A stretch of 64,000 nucleotides of DNA from an uncultured Bacteroidales bacterium (GCA_903877385.1 CAIRDP010000010.1:62001-126000); one strand, 5' to 3'. Counted from the stretch's first letter, positions 8,129 through 17,301 are shown. Translations and numbers: made by a program. Notes: generated by a model from the sequence alone, not told the origin.

Positions 8129-8844
8129 AAAACCCATAACAGATGAAGTTCTGGAATATAATAAAAGCGGTCGAAGGTGGAGAAGACCATCCATGCAGGC
8201 CAGTAATATTTGACGTAATTTTCCTTGAGGCCGATAACCAGGACTTTTTTCCTGAAGATCCTTTGTTCCATGTAAATCGCGCAGCTCACCCCGTCGAAGA
8301 TGTTGGCGGTGCTGCTCATCAGGTCTTCGCCGGTTTTCATTTGGCCCCAGGCAATGATCAGGGCTTCCCCTTTGAGGGTAAATGCCAGGGTCCTGGTCTT
8401 AAATCCTACCGAGAGGTTAGGGTAATGGGTAAGCACCATCCCGGTATTTTTGAACCCTGCTATATTCATGATCCCCAATGAATAACCGAGGTCATATCCC
8501 AGGTTGAACGAGAAATTCCTGTGGATGAAATTCCAGCGGGCTCCCAGGGTCACCTGGTTAGATACAACCAGGGTGTTAAGGCTTCCTGCAAGCGAAAATC
8601 CGGCAGGCAGGCCAAAGCTCAGCTGAAGGTCTATGAGGGGGGCCTGCAGGGCCGTCTCTACCCAGTCCAAAGGCAAATGTGCAAAATAAAAGCCCAGCCC
8701 GTACTGAAGTTTGTACTTCTGGTAATAGTGAGGGAAATACATGCTTTCCTTGCCTATGTCAATAGGCGGGGATTTCTCCTGGGCATTCAATAATCCCGGT
8801 AATCCAAGTAGCCCTATCAGTAAAAAACGGTAAAATAAATTCAT
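8125..8844 (-). CDS. Hypothetical outer-membrane barrel-like protein
   Basis: Start chosen at 8844 (MNLFYRFLLIGLLGLPGLLNAQ), which gives a clean signal peptide; an in-frame upstream Met at 8874 adds ten residues and spoils it. The 239-residue protein has repeated short amphipathic strands with aromatic ends (YKLQYGLGFYFAHL, NFSFNLGYDLGYSLGI, LAFTLKGEALIIAWG) consistent with an outer-membrane or periplasmic beta protein. Family not recognised. Its TGA overlaps the ATG of the GDPD gene (ATGA at 8125-8128), so it is the first gene of that operon. The region upstream (8845-9057) is shared with the divergent plus-strand gene at 9058. Confidence 0.65.
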   Translation of the reverse strand: MNLFYRFLLIGLLGLPGLLNAQEKSPPIDIGKESMYFPHYYQKYKLQYGLGFYFAHLPLDWVETALQAPLIDLQLSFGLPAGFSLAGSLNTLVVSNQVTLGARWNFIHRNFSFNLGYDLGYSLGIMNIAGFKNTGMVLTHYPNLSVGFKTRTLAFTLKGEALIIAWGQMKTGEDLMSSTANIFDGVSCAIYMEQRIFRKKVLVIGLKENYVKYYWPAWMVFSTFDRFYYIPELHLLWVL

Positions 8845-9015
8845 GGACTGTCGCTGATAAAATGTGTATACCAATTATAAAGGGATGATCTTAGAATAAT
8901 ATTTTAAAGCCTGATGTTTGTCCTGTAAAAGTAATATTTTATTGTACTGTGCTGAATGTTAATCAATACTCAGTAATAAATATTTGAATTTGTACACTTC
9001 GCCGGTTTAAAGAAA

Positions 9016-9023
9016 TATATTTG
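9016..9023 (+). promoter_or_regulatory. Bacteroidota-type -7 promoter element (TATATTTG)
   Basis: TATATTTG fits the TAnnTTTG -7 consensus 34 bp before the start codon of the BamA-like gene at 9058. A TTTG at about 8989-8992 lies somewhat farther upstream than the usual -33 spacing. Prediction by motif only. Confidence 0.5.
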
Positions 9024-9057
9024 TAATGGTTTTGTATATGAATGGACAAAAAAAAAT

Positions 9058-10539
9058 ATGAGACAATTTTTTACTCTGCTGTTTTTTTTTCTGTCTGCTT
9101 TCTTCATGGGAGTTCAGGCTCAGAATAAGGACGGGGCCATACATGTTCCTGATACCCTGCTTTCGCCCTATATTAAAATTACCGGTATTGAGATCAGCGG
9201 TAACAAACTTACAAAGCCCGGTATCCTGCTAAGGGAACTTGATTTCAGGAAAGGCGACAGCCTTGCGACTTTCCAGAAAGGGAAGAAGGTGGATTTTTCA
9301 GACCGTAATTTTTACCCCGGGGATTCCAGTGAATTGAGGCTGCGCATGAATTACAGCCGTGAAAATCTCATCAATACCAAGCTTTTTCTCACGGTTGACC
9401 TGTCGCTGAAAAAGATAAGCAATACGCAGTACATATTGCTGATCGATGTGAATGAAAGGCATTTCTGGTGGCTGTTCCCTGTAGCAAAGCTGAATGCACC
9501 CAATTTCAACGAATGGCTGCGCGATATTCAATGGTCTGACCTGAGCATGGGATTGTTCTTCAGCGATAACAACCTCTTTGGGCTCAACCACCAGACGTCA
9601 ATCGTTGCCCTTGCCGGTAAATCTTGGGCTGTTGCTTTAGGTTACAAGATCCCCTGGATAGGAAAAGGCCAGAAGGTAGGACTTACCATGACGGCAGGAT
9701 ATTCCAATATGTATACCGTGGAATACTCCTCGGTGGATAATAAAAGACAGATGCTGTATGCTCCCAGCAGCTCGCAGGATTTCAAGCTGGGAGCGAAGCT
9801 CACCTTAAGGCCCGGCCTCTACCATTACGGCACCATCCATCTTACAGGCGATTACATCATGGTCTCCGACTCGATGTTCAGGCTCGACTCAAATTACCTG
9901 GCGAAGTTTAAGAAGAAAAACATTTCACTTAGTTTGTATGTCGATTATTATTATGACTCACGGAATTGCCAGAACTACCCTCTGAAAGGAAACCTGCTCA
10001 GGGTTTTCATTAACAAGGTAGGGCTGGGGCTTGTTTCCAAGGATGTGGACCTGTTTTATTACGGGATCGACTTTCATTTTTACCAGACCCTCAGCCGTAA
10101 ATGGTATGTGGCCGAGATGGTCAAGGCCGAAAATTCGGCAGGAGAAGATGCCCCGTATTATTACCAGCTTAACATGACCCATGGAAAGGATTTTATTCGC
10201 GGATTTGATTTGTATACCCTAAAAGGCGACCAGATGTATTATTCCCGGAACAACATCAAATACGAGCTTATCAAACCAAATGTAAAAAAAGTGAAGGAGG
10301 GTCAGGAAAAGAACAAGTTCAAATCGATTCAATACGCGTTTTACCTGAATGCTTTTGCTGATGCCGGCTATGTGGTCAATAAATTCACTACTGCCAACCC
10401 TTACGATAATAAATTCCTGATGAGCTGGGGCCTGGGGATTGATTTCGTGACCTATTACGACCTGGTGATCCGTTTTGAATATGCCTTTACTTCCATAGGG
10501 ACGAATGGCTTTTTCTTCGGATTTGGAATGCCGATATAA
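9058..10539 (+). CDS. BamA/TamA-like outer-membrane protein with one POTRA-like domain
   Basis: A 493-residue protein with a signal peptide (to VQAQ near residue 22). A single POTRA-like module follows (about 35-140; ITGIEISGNKLTKPGILLREL then LILI-type strand YILLIDVNE), and a C-terminal Omp85-like barrel of about 340 residues ends in FFFGFGMPI. It is too short for BamA (usually 800 or more residues with five POTRAs); the true bamA is at 30883. It is clearly paralogous to the protein at 26803, sharing N-terminal words such as ISGN.LT.P.I.LREL.F..GDSL. It carries an insertion of about 25 residues within the POTRA region that the paralogue lacks. Likely inserts or translocates something at the outer membrane; substrate unknown. 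Confidence 0.8.
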   Translation: MRQFFTLLFFFLSAFFMGVQAQNKDGAIHVPDTLLSPYIKITGIEISGNKLTKPGILLRELDFRKGDSLATFQKGKKVDFSDRNFYPGDSSELRLRMNYSRENLINTKLFLTVDLSLKKISNTQYILLIDVNERHFWWLFPVAKLNAPNFNEWLRDIQWSDLSMGLFFSDNNLFGLNHQTSIVALAGKSWAVALGYKIPWIGKGQKVGLTMTAGYSNMYTVEYSSVDNKRQMLYAPSSSQDFKLGAKLTLRPGLYHYGTIHLTGDYIMVSDSMFRLDSNYLAKFKKKNISLSLYVDYYYDSRNCQNYPLKGNLLRVFINKVGLGLVSKDVDLFYYGIDFHFYQTLSRKWYVAEMVKAENSAGEDAPYYYQLNMTHGKDFIRGFDLYTLKGDQMYYSRNNIKYELIKPNVKKVKEGQEKNKFKSIQYAFYLNAFADAGYVVNKFTTANPYDNKFLMSWGLGIDFVTYYDLVIRFEYAFTSIGTNGFFFGFGMPI

Positions 10540-10544
10540 TTTCT

Positions 10545-10570
10545 GCCTGGTTTTTATGCCAGGCTTTGTT
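10545..10570 (+). terminator. Possible hairpin terminator
   Basis: GCCTGG (10545-10550) and CCAGGC (10559-10564) can pair around an 8-nt loop, followed by TTTGTTT. It sits just 3' of the BamA-like gene. The stem is short and the U-tract imperfect. Confidence 0.35.
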
Positions 10571-10608
10571 TGCACAAGCCAATGGTTTTTCCCAATTAAT
10601 AAATTTAT

Positions 10609-10616
10609 TAGTTTTG
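10609..10616 (+). promoter_or_regulatory. -7 promoter element (TAGTTTTG)
   Basis: TAGTTTTG matches TAnnTTTG and lies 25 bp before the ATG of the truncated YCF48 gene at 10641, implying the fragment may still be transcribed. No convincing -33 TTTG at normal spacing was seen. Confidence 0.4.
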
Positions 10617-10640
10617 TATACAGAATAAATAAATCGCAAG

Positions 10641-10886
10641 ATGAAACGCTTCGTATTATTGACCTGGCTCATTTTCTCTGGCATTACTTTTAATACCTTA
10701 ACAGCACAGCATTGGGAATGGGTTAATCCTTTGCCATGCAATAACGTCGTTCGCGACATTTTCATGGCCGATTCACAAAACGGGATCATATGTGGTAATA
10801 GTGGTATCATCCTTAAAACTACTGATGGCGGTATCACCTGGCATCAGAAATATTCAGGGGTGTCAAATGATCTGTATAAGACGTGA
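10641..10886 (+). pseudogene. Truncated YCF48/BNR-repeat protein fragment
   Basis: An 81-residue frame with a signal peptide (MKRFVLLTWLIFSGITFNTLTAQ) and one YCF48 repeat (IFMADSQNGIICG, GIILKTTDGGITWH), then a stop. The full-length relative at 48439 begins the same way (HWEWVNP here, DWQWLNP there) but continues for about 600 more residues with many repeats and a T9SS tail. This copy therefore looks like the 5' remnant of a deleted secreted repeat protein. The deletion point lies immediately before the promoter of the esterase gene at 10924. It could still make a small secreted protein, but I think a pseudogene is likelier. Confidence 0.65.
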
Positions 10887-10895
10887 AAGACTCCC

Positions 10896-10903
10896 TATCT
10901 TTG
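10896..10903 (+). promoter_or_regulatory. -7 promoter element (TATCTTTG)
   Basis: TATCTTTGC, an excellent TAnnTTTG match, lies 21 bp before the ATG of the secreted esterase gene at 10924. A recognisable -33 TTTG is not evident. Confidence 0.55.
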
Positions 10904-10923
10904 CATAAAACGCATGAACCGCT

Positions 10924-12426
10924 ATGATAAAAAACATCTTCCCCTTCATCTTAGCATGGGTCTGCCTGTTCGCTACAGTTGAAGCCCAGGATTACAGGTA
11001 TGTCAATACGGTATTTCCGGGCAGCGTGAAAACTGCAGGGATCGTATACGGAACAGCCCCCTTCCTGAATTCGCCTTATATGAATGAATCCCAGACCAGC
11101 ACTCAGAACCTGGTGATGGACCTTTACCAGCCTCAGAACGATACCCTGACGAAACGGCCGGCCATCATTTTTGCGCATCCCGGGGGCTTTATTACCGGGA
11201 ATCGTACGGTCGACGACATGGTGGCCTTCTGCGATACTTTCGCCCGGAAAGGCTATGTTACTGTAACCATCGATTACCGTCAGGGGCTCGAAATAGCCGA
11301 TAATGCCAACATGCATTACGAACGGGCAGCCTACAGGGGAATACAGGACGGGCATACAGCCATCAGGTTTCTGAGAGCCAATGCCGCGGCTTACGGCATC
11401 GATCCCAACAAAGTGTATTTCGGGGGAAGCAGCGCCGGTTCATTCATCGGGCTGAATGCGATTTACCTTGATACCAACGAATTGCCTTCCTATGTCGGCT
11501 CCGTTAGTTATACCGCATTTTCTGTCCAGTACACCGGTCCCTCCCTCGGGAATCCCGATATCGGCGCTAACCTGGGGTTTAACGGCATCCCCGACGGCTT
11601 GCTGGCCTGCTGGGGAGGCGTTGGGGATACACTGACCATAGGGACTAACAACACTTCCCCCGTGTTCCTAGTCCACGGTACCGCTGACCAGACCGTACCG
11701 TTTAATTCCGGTCCTCCCTTCGGATTCAGCTCCCTTTCAAACGTTTACGGTAGCCATTCCATCAGCATCCGCCTCAATACCATAGGTATACCTGCAAAGG
11801 AAACCTATTTTGTAGAAGGCCAGGGCCATGAATTTTATGGGACATCGAACGGGATGTGGGCCAACGGTATTGGCGGGAATGCATACTGGGACACTATCGT
11901 ACAGAAATCCACACGCTTTTTCTGGCAACTTCACAAGCCTGACGCAGCCTTTACATACCAGGCCAACGGAATGAGCGTCATCTTCAACGATCAGAGCCAG
12001 GGCGCCGTGGCATGGCAGTGGAGCTTCGGCGACGGGGCCTACAGTGCTCTCCGAAACCCTGTCCATACCTATGCTGCGGCCGGCGTATATGCCGTTAGCC
12101 TGTACATAAGCAACGACATCCAAAGCTGGGATACACTAACCCAGCAGATCACGATCCCGTCATACACTGGTCTGCAGGAATTGGCGGGTAAAACTTTGCG
12201 AATCTACCCTGTCCCTGCATCAGGGCATGTGAATCTCATTGCAGACCCCCTGGCCGATCCCGCTGAAATCAAGGTGGCCGACCTGTACGGCAAAGTTTTG
12301 CATGTAAGCTCCAGCCGGGAAGGGAACCTGATCGTTTTAGATCTTTCAGGCCTTGCAAGCGGTGTATATATTGTCACTATCCCCTCGTCCGCCGGCCCCT
12401 TGACCATGAAAATGATAGTTGAATAA
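10924..12426 (+). CDS. T9SS-secreted alpha/beta-hydrolase (esterase) with PKD domain
   Basis: A 500-residue secreted enzyme. It has a signal peptide to about residue 22 and an alpha/beta-hydrolase domain (about 60-335) with an oxyanion motif (HPGGFITG, 85-92), nucleophile Ser170 in GGSSAGS, Asp255 in HGTADQTVPF and His302 in GQGHEFYG, a full catalytic triad. A PKD domain follows (about 343-410; WQWSFGDG). The C-terminal sorting domain of T9SS type A closes it (about 425-500; LRIYPVPASG, GVYIVTI, ending MKMIVE). It should hydrolyse ester bonds at the cell surface or outside; the closest enzyme group is the carboxylesterase/lipase family, substrate unknown. It is monocistronic, with a TATCTTTG promoter element just upstream. 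Confidence 0.88.
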   Translation: MIKNIFPFILAWVCLFATVEAQDYRYVNTVFPGSVKTAGIVYGTAPFLNSPYMNESQTSTQNLVMDLYQPQNDTLTKRPAIIFAHPGGFITGNRTVDDMVAFCDTFARKGYVTVTIDYRQGLEIADNANMHYERAAYRGIQDGHTAIRFLRANAAAYGIDPNKVYFGGSSAGSFIGLNAIYLDTNELPSYVGSVSYTAFSVQYTGPSLGNPDIGANLGFNGIPDGLLACWGGVGDTLTIGTNNTSPVFLVHGTADQTVPFNSGPPFGFSSLSNVYGSHSISIRLNTIGIPAKETYFVEGQGHEFYGTSNGMWANGIGGNAYWDTIVQKSTRFFWQLHKPDAAFTYQANGMSVIFNDQSQGAVAWQWSFGDGAYSALRNPVHTYAAAGVYAVSLYISNDIQSWDTLTQQITIPSYTGLQELAGKTLRIYPVPASGHVNLIADPLADPAEIKVADLYGKVLHVSSSREGNLIVLDLSGLASGVYIVTIPSSAGPLTMKMIVE

Positions 12427-12518
12427 GGACTGGCAAATGCCATTCCAATAGGGTTGCAACACTTGATTATATCTTGAATAAATTACTTGAGATAGCAAAT
12501 TTGAATTTTCAGATGAAT

Positions 12519-12526
12519 TATATTTG
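12519..12526 (+). promoter_or_regulatory. -7 promoter element (TATATTTG)
   Basis: TATATTTG lies 27 bp before the ATG at 12553. A TTTG at 12500-12503 is present 15 bp upstream, shorter than the usual spacing. Confidence 0.45.
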
Positions 12527-12552
12527 TTGAACAATATTTTAAACCTGATAAT

Positions 12553-13023
12553 ATGAAAAAGACCATTTATCTGCTGATCGCATTATTTTTAATCAATTCA
12601 GTAAGTTTCACACAAACCATATCTAAAGGAAAAGTTCCGAAGGAAGTAAAAAAAACTTTTGCGGCAGATTATTCCAAAGCTGTAAAACCCGCATGGTCAA
12701 TGTCTGATGAAAATTATCAAGTCGAATTCTTAGTTAACGGGGTTAAGAACTCTGTGACCTATGATAAGAGCGGTAAATGGCTTGAGAAGAAAATGTCCAT
12801 TTCCTCCGTCAAAGTTCCTAAAGAAATCAAGGCAACCGTTTCAAAGGAGTTCGCAGGTTTCAGATCATCGGATGCTGAACAGATCACAAAACCCGACAAT
12901 GTTCTGCAATATCATCTTGTGATAAAAAAAGGGAAAGAAGCATATGATGTTTATTTATCAGCTGCCGGGGAAATCCTTAAGAAAGAGCCCAAATCGGAAA
13001 GTCAGACTTCAAATAAGAAGTGA
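12553..13023 (+). CDS. Periplasmic PepSY-like (DUF2874-type) protein
   Basis: A 156-residue secreted protein with a signal peptide (MKKTIYLLIALFLINSVSFTQ) followed by two related modules, each starting with VPKEVK/VPKEIK and containing an aromatic-charged strand pair (WSMSDENYQVEFLVNG; YHLVIKKGKEAYDVYLS). This is the layout of the PepSY-like putative beta-lactamase-inhibitor-like proteins common in Bacteroidota. Their function is poorly known; inhibition or chaperoning of a periplasmic enzyme is only a suggestion. It is more AT-rich and lysine-rich than its neighbours. It converges on the large minus-strand gene at 13085. Confidence 0.78.
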   Translation: MKKTIYLLIALFLINSVSFTQTISKGKVPKEVKKTFAADYSKAVKPAWSMSDENYQVEFLVNGVKNSVTYDKSGKWLEKKMSISSVKVPKEIKATVSKEFAGFRSSDAEQITKPDNVLQYHLVIKKGKEAYDVYLSAAGEILKKEPKSESQTSNKK

Positions 13024-13084
13024 GATTTTTTCTCTTCCTTTTCCAATTTTTCTCCTGTAAAGAGCTTCTGGTAATTTCAAACCT

Positions 13085-15724
13085 TCACCTGAGCAGAGTA
13101 AGGGTTCCCCTGGCTTTGTTCTTGCTGCCGAATGCATCGGGCAATTCGTAAGTGACCTCGTAAGCAGATACTCCCGCCGGGCACAATTTACCTTTGTATG
13201 TGCCGTCCCACCCGGTTTCCTGGTTGTCGGTGGTAAAAAGCTGTTGTCCCCAGCGGTCGAAGATGGTCATTGAGAATTTCGTCATCGACGGTCCGATAGC
13301 GTGGAATAAATTGTTGCCGACCACGCTTCCGGGGGCGAAAGCCGTCGGGAAATATACCCCGCTCACGCAGTAAATGACAGTCGAAGTGTCGATAACAGCA
13401 CAGCTGTCGTGGCTTATGCGGACCCAGTAAGTGCCCGGATCGGTGACGGTGAGAAGGGAATCTTTGGAACCGTCCTGCCAAACATAGGATCCGCCCGGAA
13501 CAGTGGCGTGCAGCACAAGGATGGAACCTGAACAAAGTGAAGTGTCCCTTGCCAGGTTTGGATTAATCGCAGGTTTCAGCGCAATCCTTACCGTGTCGGC
13601 GCCCACGCATTTGTTCGGATCTACGGTATGCACCCAGTAATGGCCCGCAGTTGTGATTGTTATGGTTTTTGAAGTGTCGCCGGTACTCCACACAACAGAA
13701 GTGAAATTGGTTCCCGGATTAAGTATGTAAGACTGCCCTTCGCAGATCGCAGTATCGGGTTTGAGTTTTGTCGGGAATAAAGGAAGTACCAGGAGGTTAA
13801 CAGAATCGCTGGCAAGGCAGCCTTTTTGTCCAACCAGAACCCAGTATTCTCCTGATTGTTTGGCGATGATGGTGCGGGTAGTTTCGTTGGTGGACCAATA
13901 GTAGGCAACATACCCGGCTCCTGCATCCAGCGTTGCCTGTGGGCCGGGGCAAACCGTGCGGTCGGGCCCCAGGTCGGGAGGGACCGTGGGGGCTGCAATA
14001 GTTACAGGAAGGCTGATTACAGGGCTTGAAGAACTGCTGCAATTGGTATTGGTCCCGTAAACAGTAAGGTCGCCTGATGTAGCTGTGAGTGAAAAATCAA
14101 GGGTTATTGAAGGAACAGTAGTGATTTGAGAAGGTCTGAACGTAACCCCGGTCCCGGTGTATCCCCAATGATACGCTTCAGTGTTGGGATCTGCCGTAAC
14201 ACTGATGACAACGCCCTGGTTGCCGGCACAAGCAGTAAGAGGCGCATCAACAAATACGAGGGGTTTGGGACTCCTCCATTCGGTAATCGACGGATATGAA
14301 GCACTTGTTGTAACGGTATACCACCATGAATTAACGGTATTCAGATTGCCCCAGCCCCTGTCTGTTAGTGGCCATTTATGACATCCCGGCGGGTAGATGG
14401 AAGGTGCTGCACAACCTCCCGTGAGGATGTTGGTTTTTACATCGTCGGGGTTTGTTCCCCTTCCTGCCTGGCACCCCAGGCATGTACCGTTCCAGATGTT
14501 CGAATCGTCCCAGTATACTTTGACCGGGTTACCGGGAGGGGCGACAAGTGAAACAAAAAAACCTGAATCGCTGCTTTCCACATCATACAGGGGGAGGTTC
14601 GTGAGCCCATTGATGTAAGTGACCGTAAGCGCTACTGTTACATTATTCGGGACTTCAACACCTGTCCCATCCTTGCCGTCCCAGTGGATGGTGTTGGATC
14701 CGGAGCTCACGACCTGATTCAGCACACGGGAAATAAAAGTCGATGGTGTGAAATCCAGCTGGATCTGCACATTTCCGGCTTTATCAACATTAACAATAAA
14801 ATCAACCGTCCCATCGCAATTCCTGGTACCGGAGGGATCAGGAGGAATGATCTGTCCGAGGCTTGTAGCGATAGGGAATACGTCAGGGTCAGGAGAATTC
14901 AGGAATATTTTATACTGGGGAAACAAAGCCTGCTGGTTGAACAGGGATTTACGGTCGTCAACCCAATTCGTGTTGCCGCATCCTGTCTGGTTTGCATACT
15001 GTATCCAGCCGCCCCCGTTCATCTGGTCAAACTCGGCCGAAGTAACAATGCCATCGTCCGACAAGATATAATTGATTCCCGTAAAAGCAGTCGACGCAAA
15101 CTGCCAGGCTTTTGAGAATAACCTGCCGGGTTTGACCGATGATGTAATCGGGTTATAAATGGTTATATCCAGTAAATAAAGCCAAAACCTGCCGGTATTA
15201 TAGGATACGTTATATTTTTCAGAAAACTCAATATCATACGTACCGGGTTTCGGAGGCGTCCATTCAATCGCATCATAACCGTTTCCTGTTCCTGAAACCT
15301 GGTTAGGCCCGTCACATGCCTCGTTCAACCCGGGAATGTACCCCGTTTGACCTGTGACTGTCGGCAGGAAATCCTCGGAATATACAACCGCTCCCGTACT
15401 GTCACAGATCCGGTACACTATTTCCAGTCCCGGTGTTGTATCAGCAGGAGACCCGTTAAACCCTAAATATACAACCTCACCGGCACGGCTTACAAAGTAA
15501 AGCTTTGAATTGCCGGGTGCACTGTGGGTGGCATCATAAGTGGCAAACTGGGAACGTACACCGTTTGTATCGGTGCAGTGATTGGTGAAGTCATTGCATA
15601 AATAGAGATATGTTGACCAGAACTGGCAGCCTTTATTCAGTTCCTTCGAGCCTTCTCCATAACCGAAAACTGTGACAAAGCCCAGGAAAATTGTGAACCC
15701 TGTTATGAGACGGAACCGTTTCAT
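13085..15724 (-). CDS. Large T9SS type B (gliding-motility C-terminal) surface protein
   Basis: The start is the ATG at 15724 (MKRFRLITGFTIFLGFVTVF); the open frame extends four codons further to a TTG. The 879-residue protein has a signal peptide, a long unassigned N-terminal region (about 25-530), then at least three related Ig/PKD-like modules. Each module has the pattern D...C.G....L.......Y.WS.G.......T..G.YWV.V....C...D (about 545-790). The end is a CHU_C/T9SS type B sorting domain: FPTAFAPG, NNLF, TIFDRWGQQLF, GWDGTYKGK, RGTLTLLR. It should be exported by T9SS and held at the surface or released. Probably an adhesin or structural protein; ligand unknown. It stands alone on the minus strand. 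Confidence 0.87.
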   Translation of the reverse strand: MKRFRLITGFTIFLGFVTVFGYGEGSKELNKGCQFWSTYLYLCNDFTNHCTDTNGVRSQFATYDATHSAPGNSKLYFVSRAGEVVYLGFNGSPADTTPGLEIVYRICDSTGAVVYSEDFLPTVTGQTGYIPGLNEACDGPNQVSGTGNGYDAIEWTPPKPGTYDIEFSEKYNVSYNTGRFWLYLLDITIYNPITSSVKPGRLFSKAWQFASTAFTGINYILSDDGIVTSAEFDQMNGGGWIQYANQTGCGNTNWVDDRKSLFNQQALFPQYKIFLNSPDPDVFPIATSLGQIIPPDPSGTRNCDGTVDFIVNVDKAGNVQIQLDFTPSTFISRVLNQVVSSGSNTIHWDGKDGTGVEVPNNVTVALTVTYINGLTNLPLYDVESSDSGFFVSLVAPPGNPVKVYWDDSNIWNGTCLGCQAGRGTNPDDVKTNILTGGCAAPSIYPPGCHKWPLTDRGWGNLNTVNSWWYTVTTSASYPSITEWRSPKPLVFVDAPLTACAGNQGVVISVTADPNTEAYHWGYTGTGVTFRPSQITTVPSITLDFSLTATSGDLTVYGTNTNCSSSSSPVISLPVTIAAPTVPPDLGPDRTVCPGPQATLDAGAGYVAYYWSTNETTRTIIAKQSGEYWVLVGQKGCLASDSVNLLVLPLFPTKLKPDTAICEGQSYILNPGTNFTSVVWSTGDTSKTITITTAGHYWVHTVDPNKCVGADTVRIALKPAINPNLARDTSLCSGSILVLHATVPGGSYVWQDGSKDSLLTVTDPGTYWVRISHDSCAVIDTSTVIYCVSGVYFPTAFAPGSVVGNNLFHAIGPSMTKFSMTIFDRWGQQLFTTDNQETGWDGTYKGKLCPAGVSAYEVTYELPDAFGSKNKARGTLTLLR

Positions 15725-16109
15725 GGATAAAAGCAAAAGCAGAAACTTTTAAAACTTTGTCGGTAATCTGAAATTATTGCTCATTCTGTTAACCTATACA
15801 AAATTATTATAATTTTATATTATTACTGATTTTTAGTTGATGGATGGGTAAATTGGACAGGCCGGACACACCGACCAACATTAGCCGGTTTTGGCTCATC
15901 CCTTCAACCTTTTAACAATCAATGAACAGGGGTTTTCCCATTCACATCGGACTGAGATGTTCAAAACCATCGGTTTGCCAAGCCTAAGTCGAAATTTTTG
16001 TTGAAGAAAAAGTTTCTCATGAATTAATCAGAATAAATAGTTTTTTATAAAAGTGTGATTTTTCAAACCATGTTGCGAATAATTATTAAAAGAACTGTAT
16101 TTGACAATA
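15725..16109 (+). other. AT-rich intergenic region without recognisable gene
   Basis: About 385 bp between divergent genes. Six-frame reading shows no convincing coding region, RNA gene or strong hairpin. Composition shifts to AT-rich from about 15780, marking the start of the AT-rich segment that continues to about 18060. Promoters for the ECF sigma gene at 16110 must lie here, but no clear TAnnTTTG was identified. Confidence 0.6.
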
Positions 16110-16631
16110 ATGGATAACCAAAATAATAAAAAAGAGTTAGTAAAGCTCATTCAGGAGAATAAGGGAATTGTATTTAAGATATGCAATTCATATTGTCATA
16201 ATAAGGGAGATAGGGAAGATTTAGCACAGGAAATTATTTATCAGCTATGGAAATCTGGTAAAACTTTTCATGCTGATCAAAAATTTTCCACATGGATGTA
16301 TAAGGTTGCCTTGAATGTAGCAATATCTTTTTACAGAAAGAGTAAACGTGCAAACGAATTAGTCTCTTTCAAGGAAAATTTGAAAGATATTGAAGATGAT
16401 GACTTTGAAAATGCTGATTATGAAAATGAATATGAAAAAACCAGGAAGTCATTGCAAAAAAGCATCAATGAATTGAAAGAACTTGATAGGGCGTTGATGA
16501 TCCTCTTTTTAGAAGCAAAAAGCTATAAGGAAATAGCAGAAATTTTAGGAATAACAGAAACGAATGTTGCTACTAAGATTAGTCGTATAAAAGATAAATT
16601 AAAACAAAAGATACTAAATTTTAATAATTAG
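16110..16631 (+). CDS. ECF-family RNA polymerase sigma factor (AT-rich)
   Basis: A 173-residue sigma factor starting at the ATG at 16110; a TTG three codons earlier is less likely. Region 2 is visible at about residues 20-85 (CNSYCHNKGDREDLAQEII, FSTWMYKVALNVAISFYR) and region 4 at about 120-170 with a helix-turn-helix (SYKEIAEILGITETNVATKISRIKDKL). An acidic linker (DIEDDDFENADYENEYEK) separates them. The gene is visibly more AT- and lysine-rich than the flanking chromosome, suggesting later acquisition. It is followed after 4 bp by a small membrane protein gene that is the likely regulatory partner. Confidence 0.9.
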   Translation: MDNQNNKKELVKLIQENKGIVFKICNSYCHNKGDREDLAQEIIYQLWKSGKTFHADQKFSTWMYKVALNVAISFYRKSKRANELVSFKENLKDIEDDDFENADYENEYEKTRKSLQKSINELKELDRALMILFLEAKSYKEIAEILGITETNVATKISRIKDKLKQKILNFNN

Positions 16632-16635
16632 AAAA

Positions 16636-17301
16636 ATGGAAGACGAATATTTAAAAGGAGTATGGAATTCTCCTAATAATGAGATAGGGATTTTATTTAA
16701 TATAGATGATCAATTTTTTGAAACAATACAAATAAAAAAGGCAAAATCAAAACTTAAATCCTTATTGTTTCCTAAAACAATTGGGATTCTGTTGGGTTTG
16801 GGATGGATTTCATTTGTATTCATGCTTATTTATTTTTGTGTTCTTTTTACTCCCATGTCTGTTGGGAAATTTTTTTTAGTGGGTTCTTTTAGTATGATAT
16901 TGATCAGTACAGTTCTTGCAGTATTTTTATATATAAAAGACATTTTCACTATTAAGCAGATAGATAACTGCGAAAGTGTTACAATTACACAACGGAAACT
17001 GGCTACATTGCAATTCTCTATCATGAAATCTGTCCGCATACTATGGATACAGCTTCCGTTTTATACAATATGGTATCTCAATTATGAACTGATTATGCAT
17101 GGCAGCATTATTTTTTGGGTCGTTCAATTTTTTTGTACAGGATTAACTACTTGGTTAGCAGTATGGTTGTTTAAAAATATAAATTATGAGAATTTAAACA
17201 ATAAACGGGTTCGTAATTTCATGCGCGGTTACGGTTTTTATTCAGTCATTCAATCCTTGGATTTTGTTAAGGAAATAGATAGCTTTAAAAATGACAGGTA
17301 A
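16636..17301 (+). CDS. Four-helix membrane protein, probable partner of the ECF sigma factor
   Basis: A 221-residue protein with a cytosolic N-terminus of about 45 residues (MEDEYLKGVWNSPNNEIG), then four hydrophobic segments at about 55-75, 82-98, 130-150 and 160-180, and a basic C-terminal tail. Pairs of an ECF sigma gene and a membrane protein of this kind occur in Bacteroidota, and the N-terminal part may act as the anti-sigma domain. This is inferred from adjacency (4 bp) and shared AT-rich composition, not from a recognised domain. Nothing periplasmic of any size is present to act as sensor. Confidence 0.65.
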   Translation: MEDEYLKGVWNSPNNEIGILFNIDDQFFETIQIKKAKSKLKSLLFPKTIGILLGLGWISFVFMLIYFCVLFTPMSVGKFFLVGSFSMILISTVLAVFLYIKDIFTIKQIDNCESVTITQRKLATLQFSIMKSVRILWIQLPFYTIWYLNYELIMHGSIIFWVVQFFCTGLTTWLAVWLFKNINYENLNNKRVRNFMRGYGFYSVIQSLDFVKEIDSFKNDR

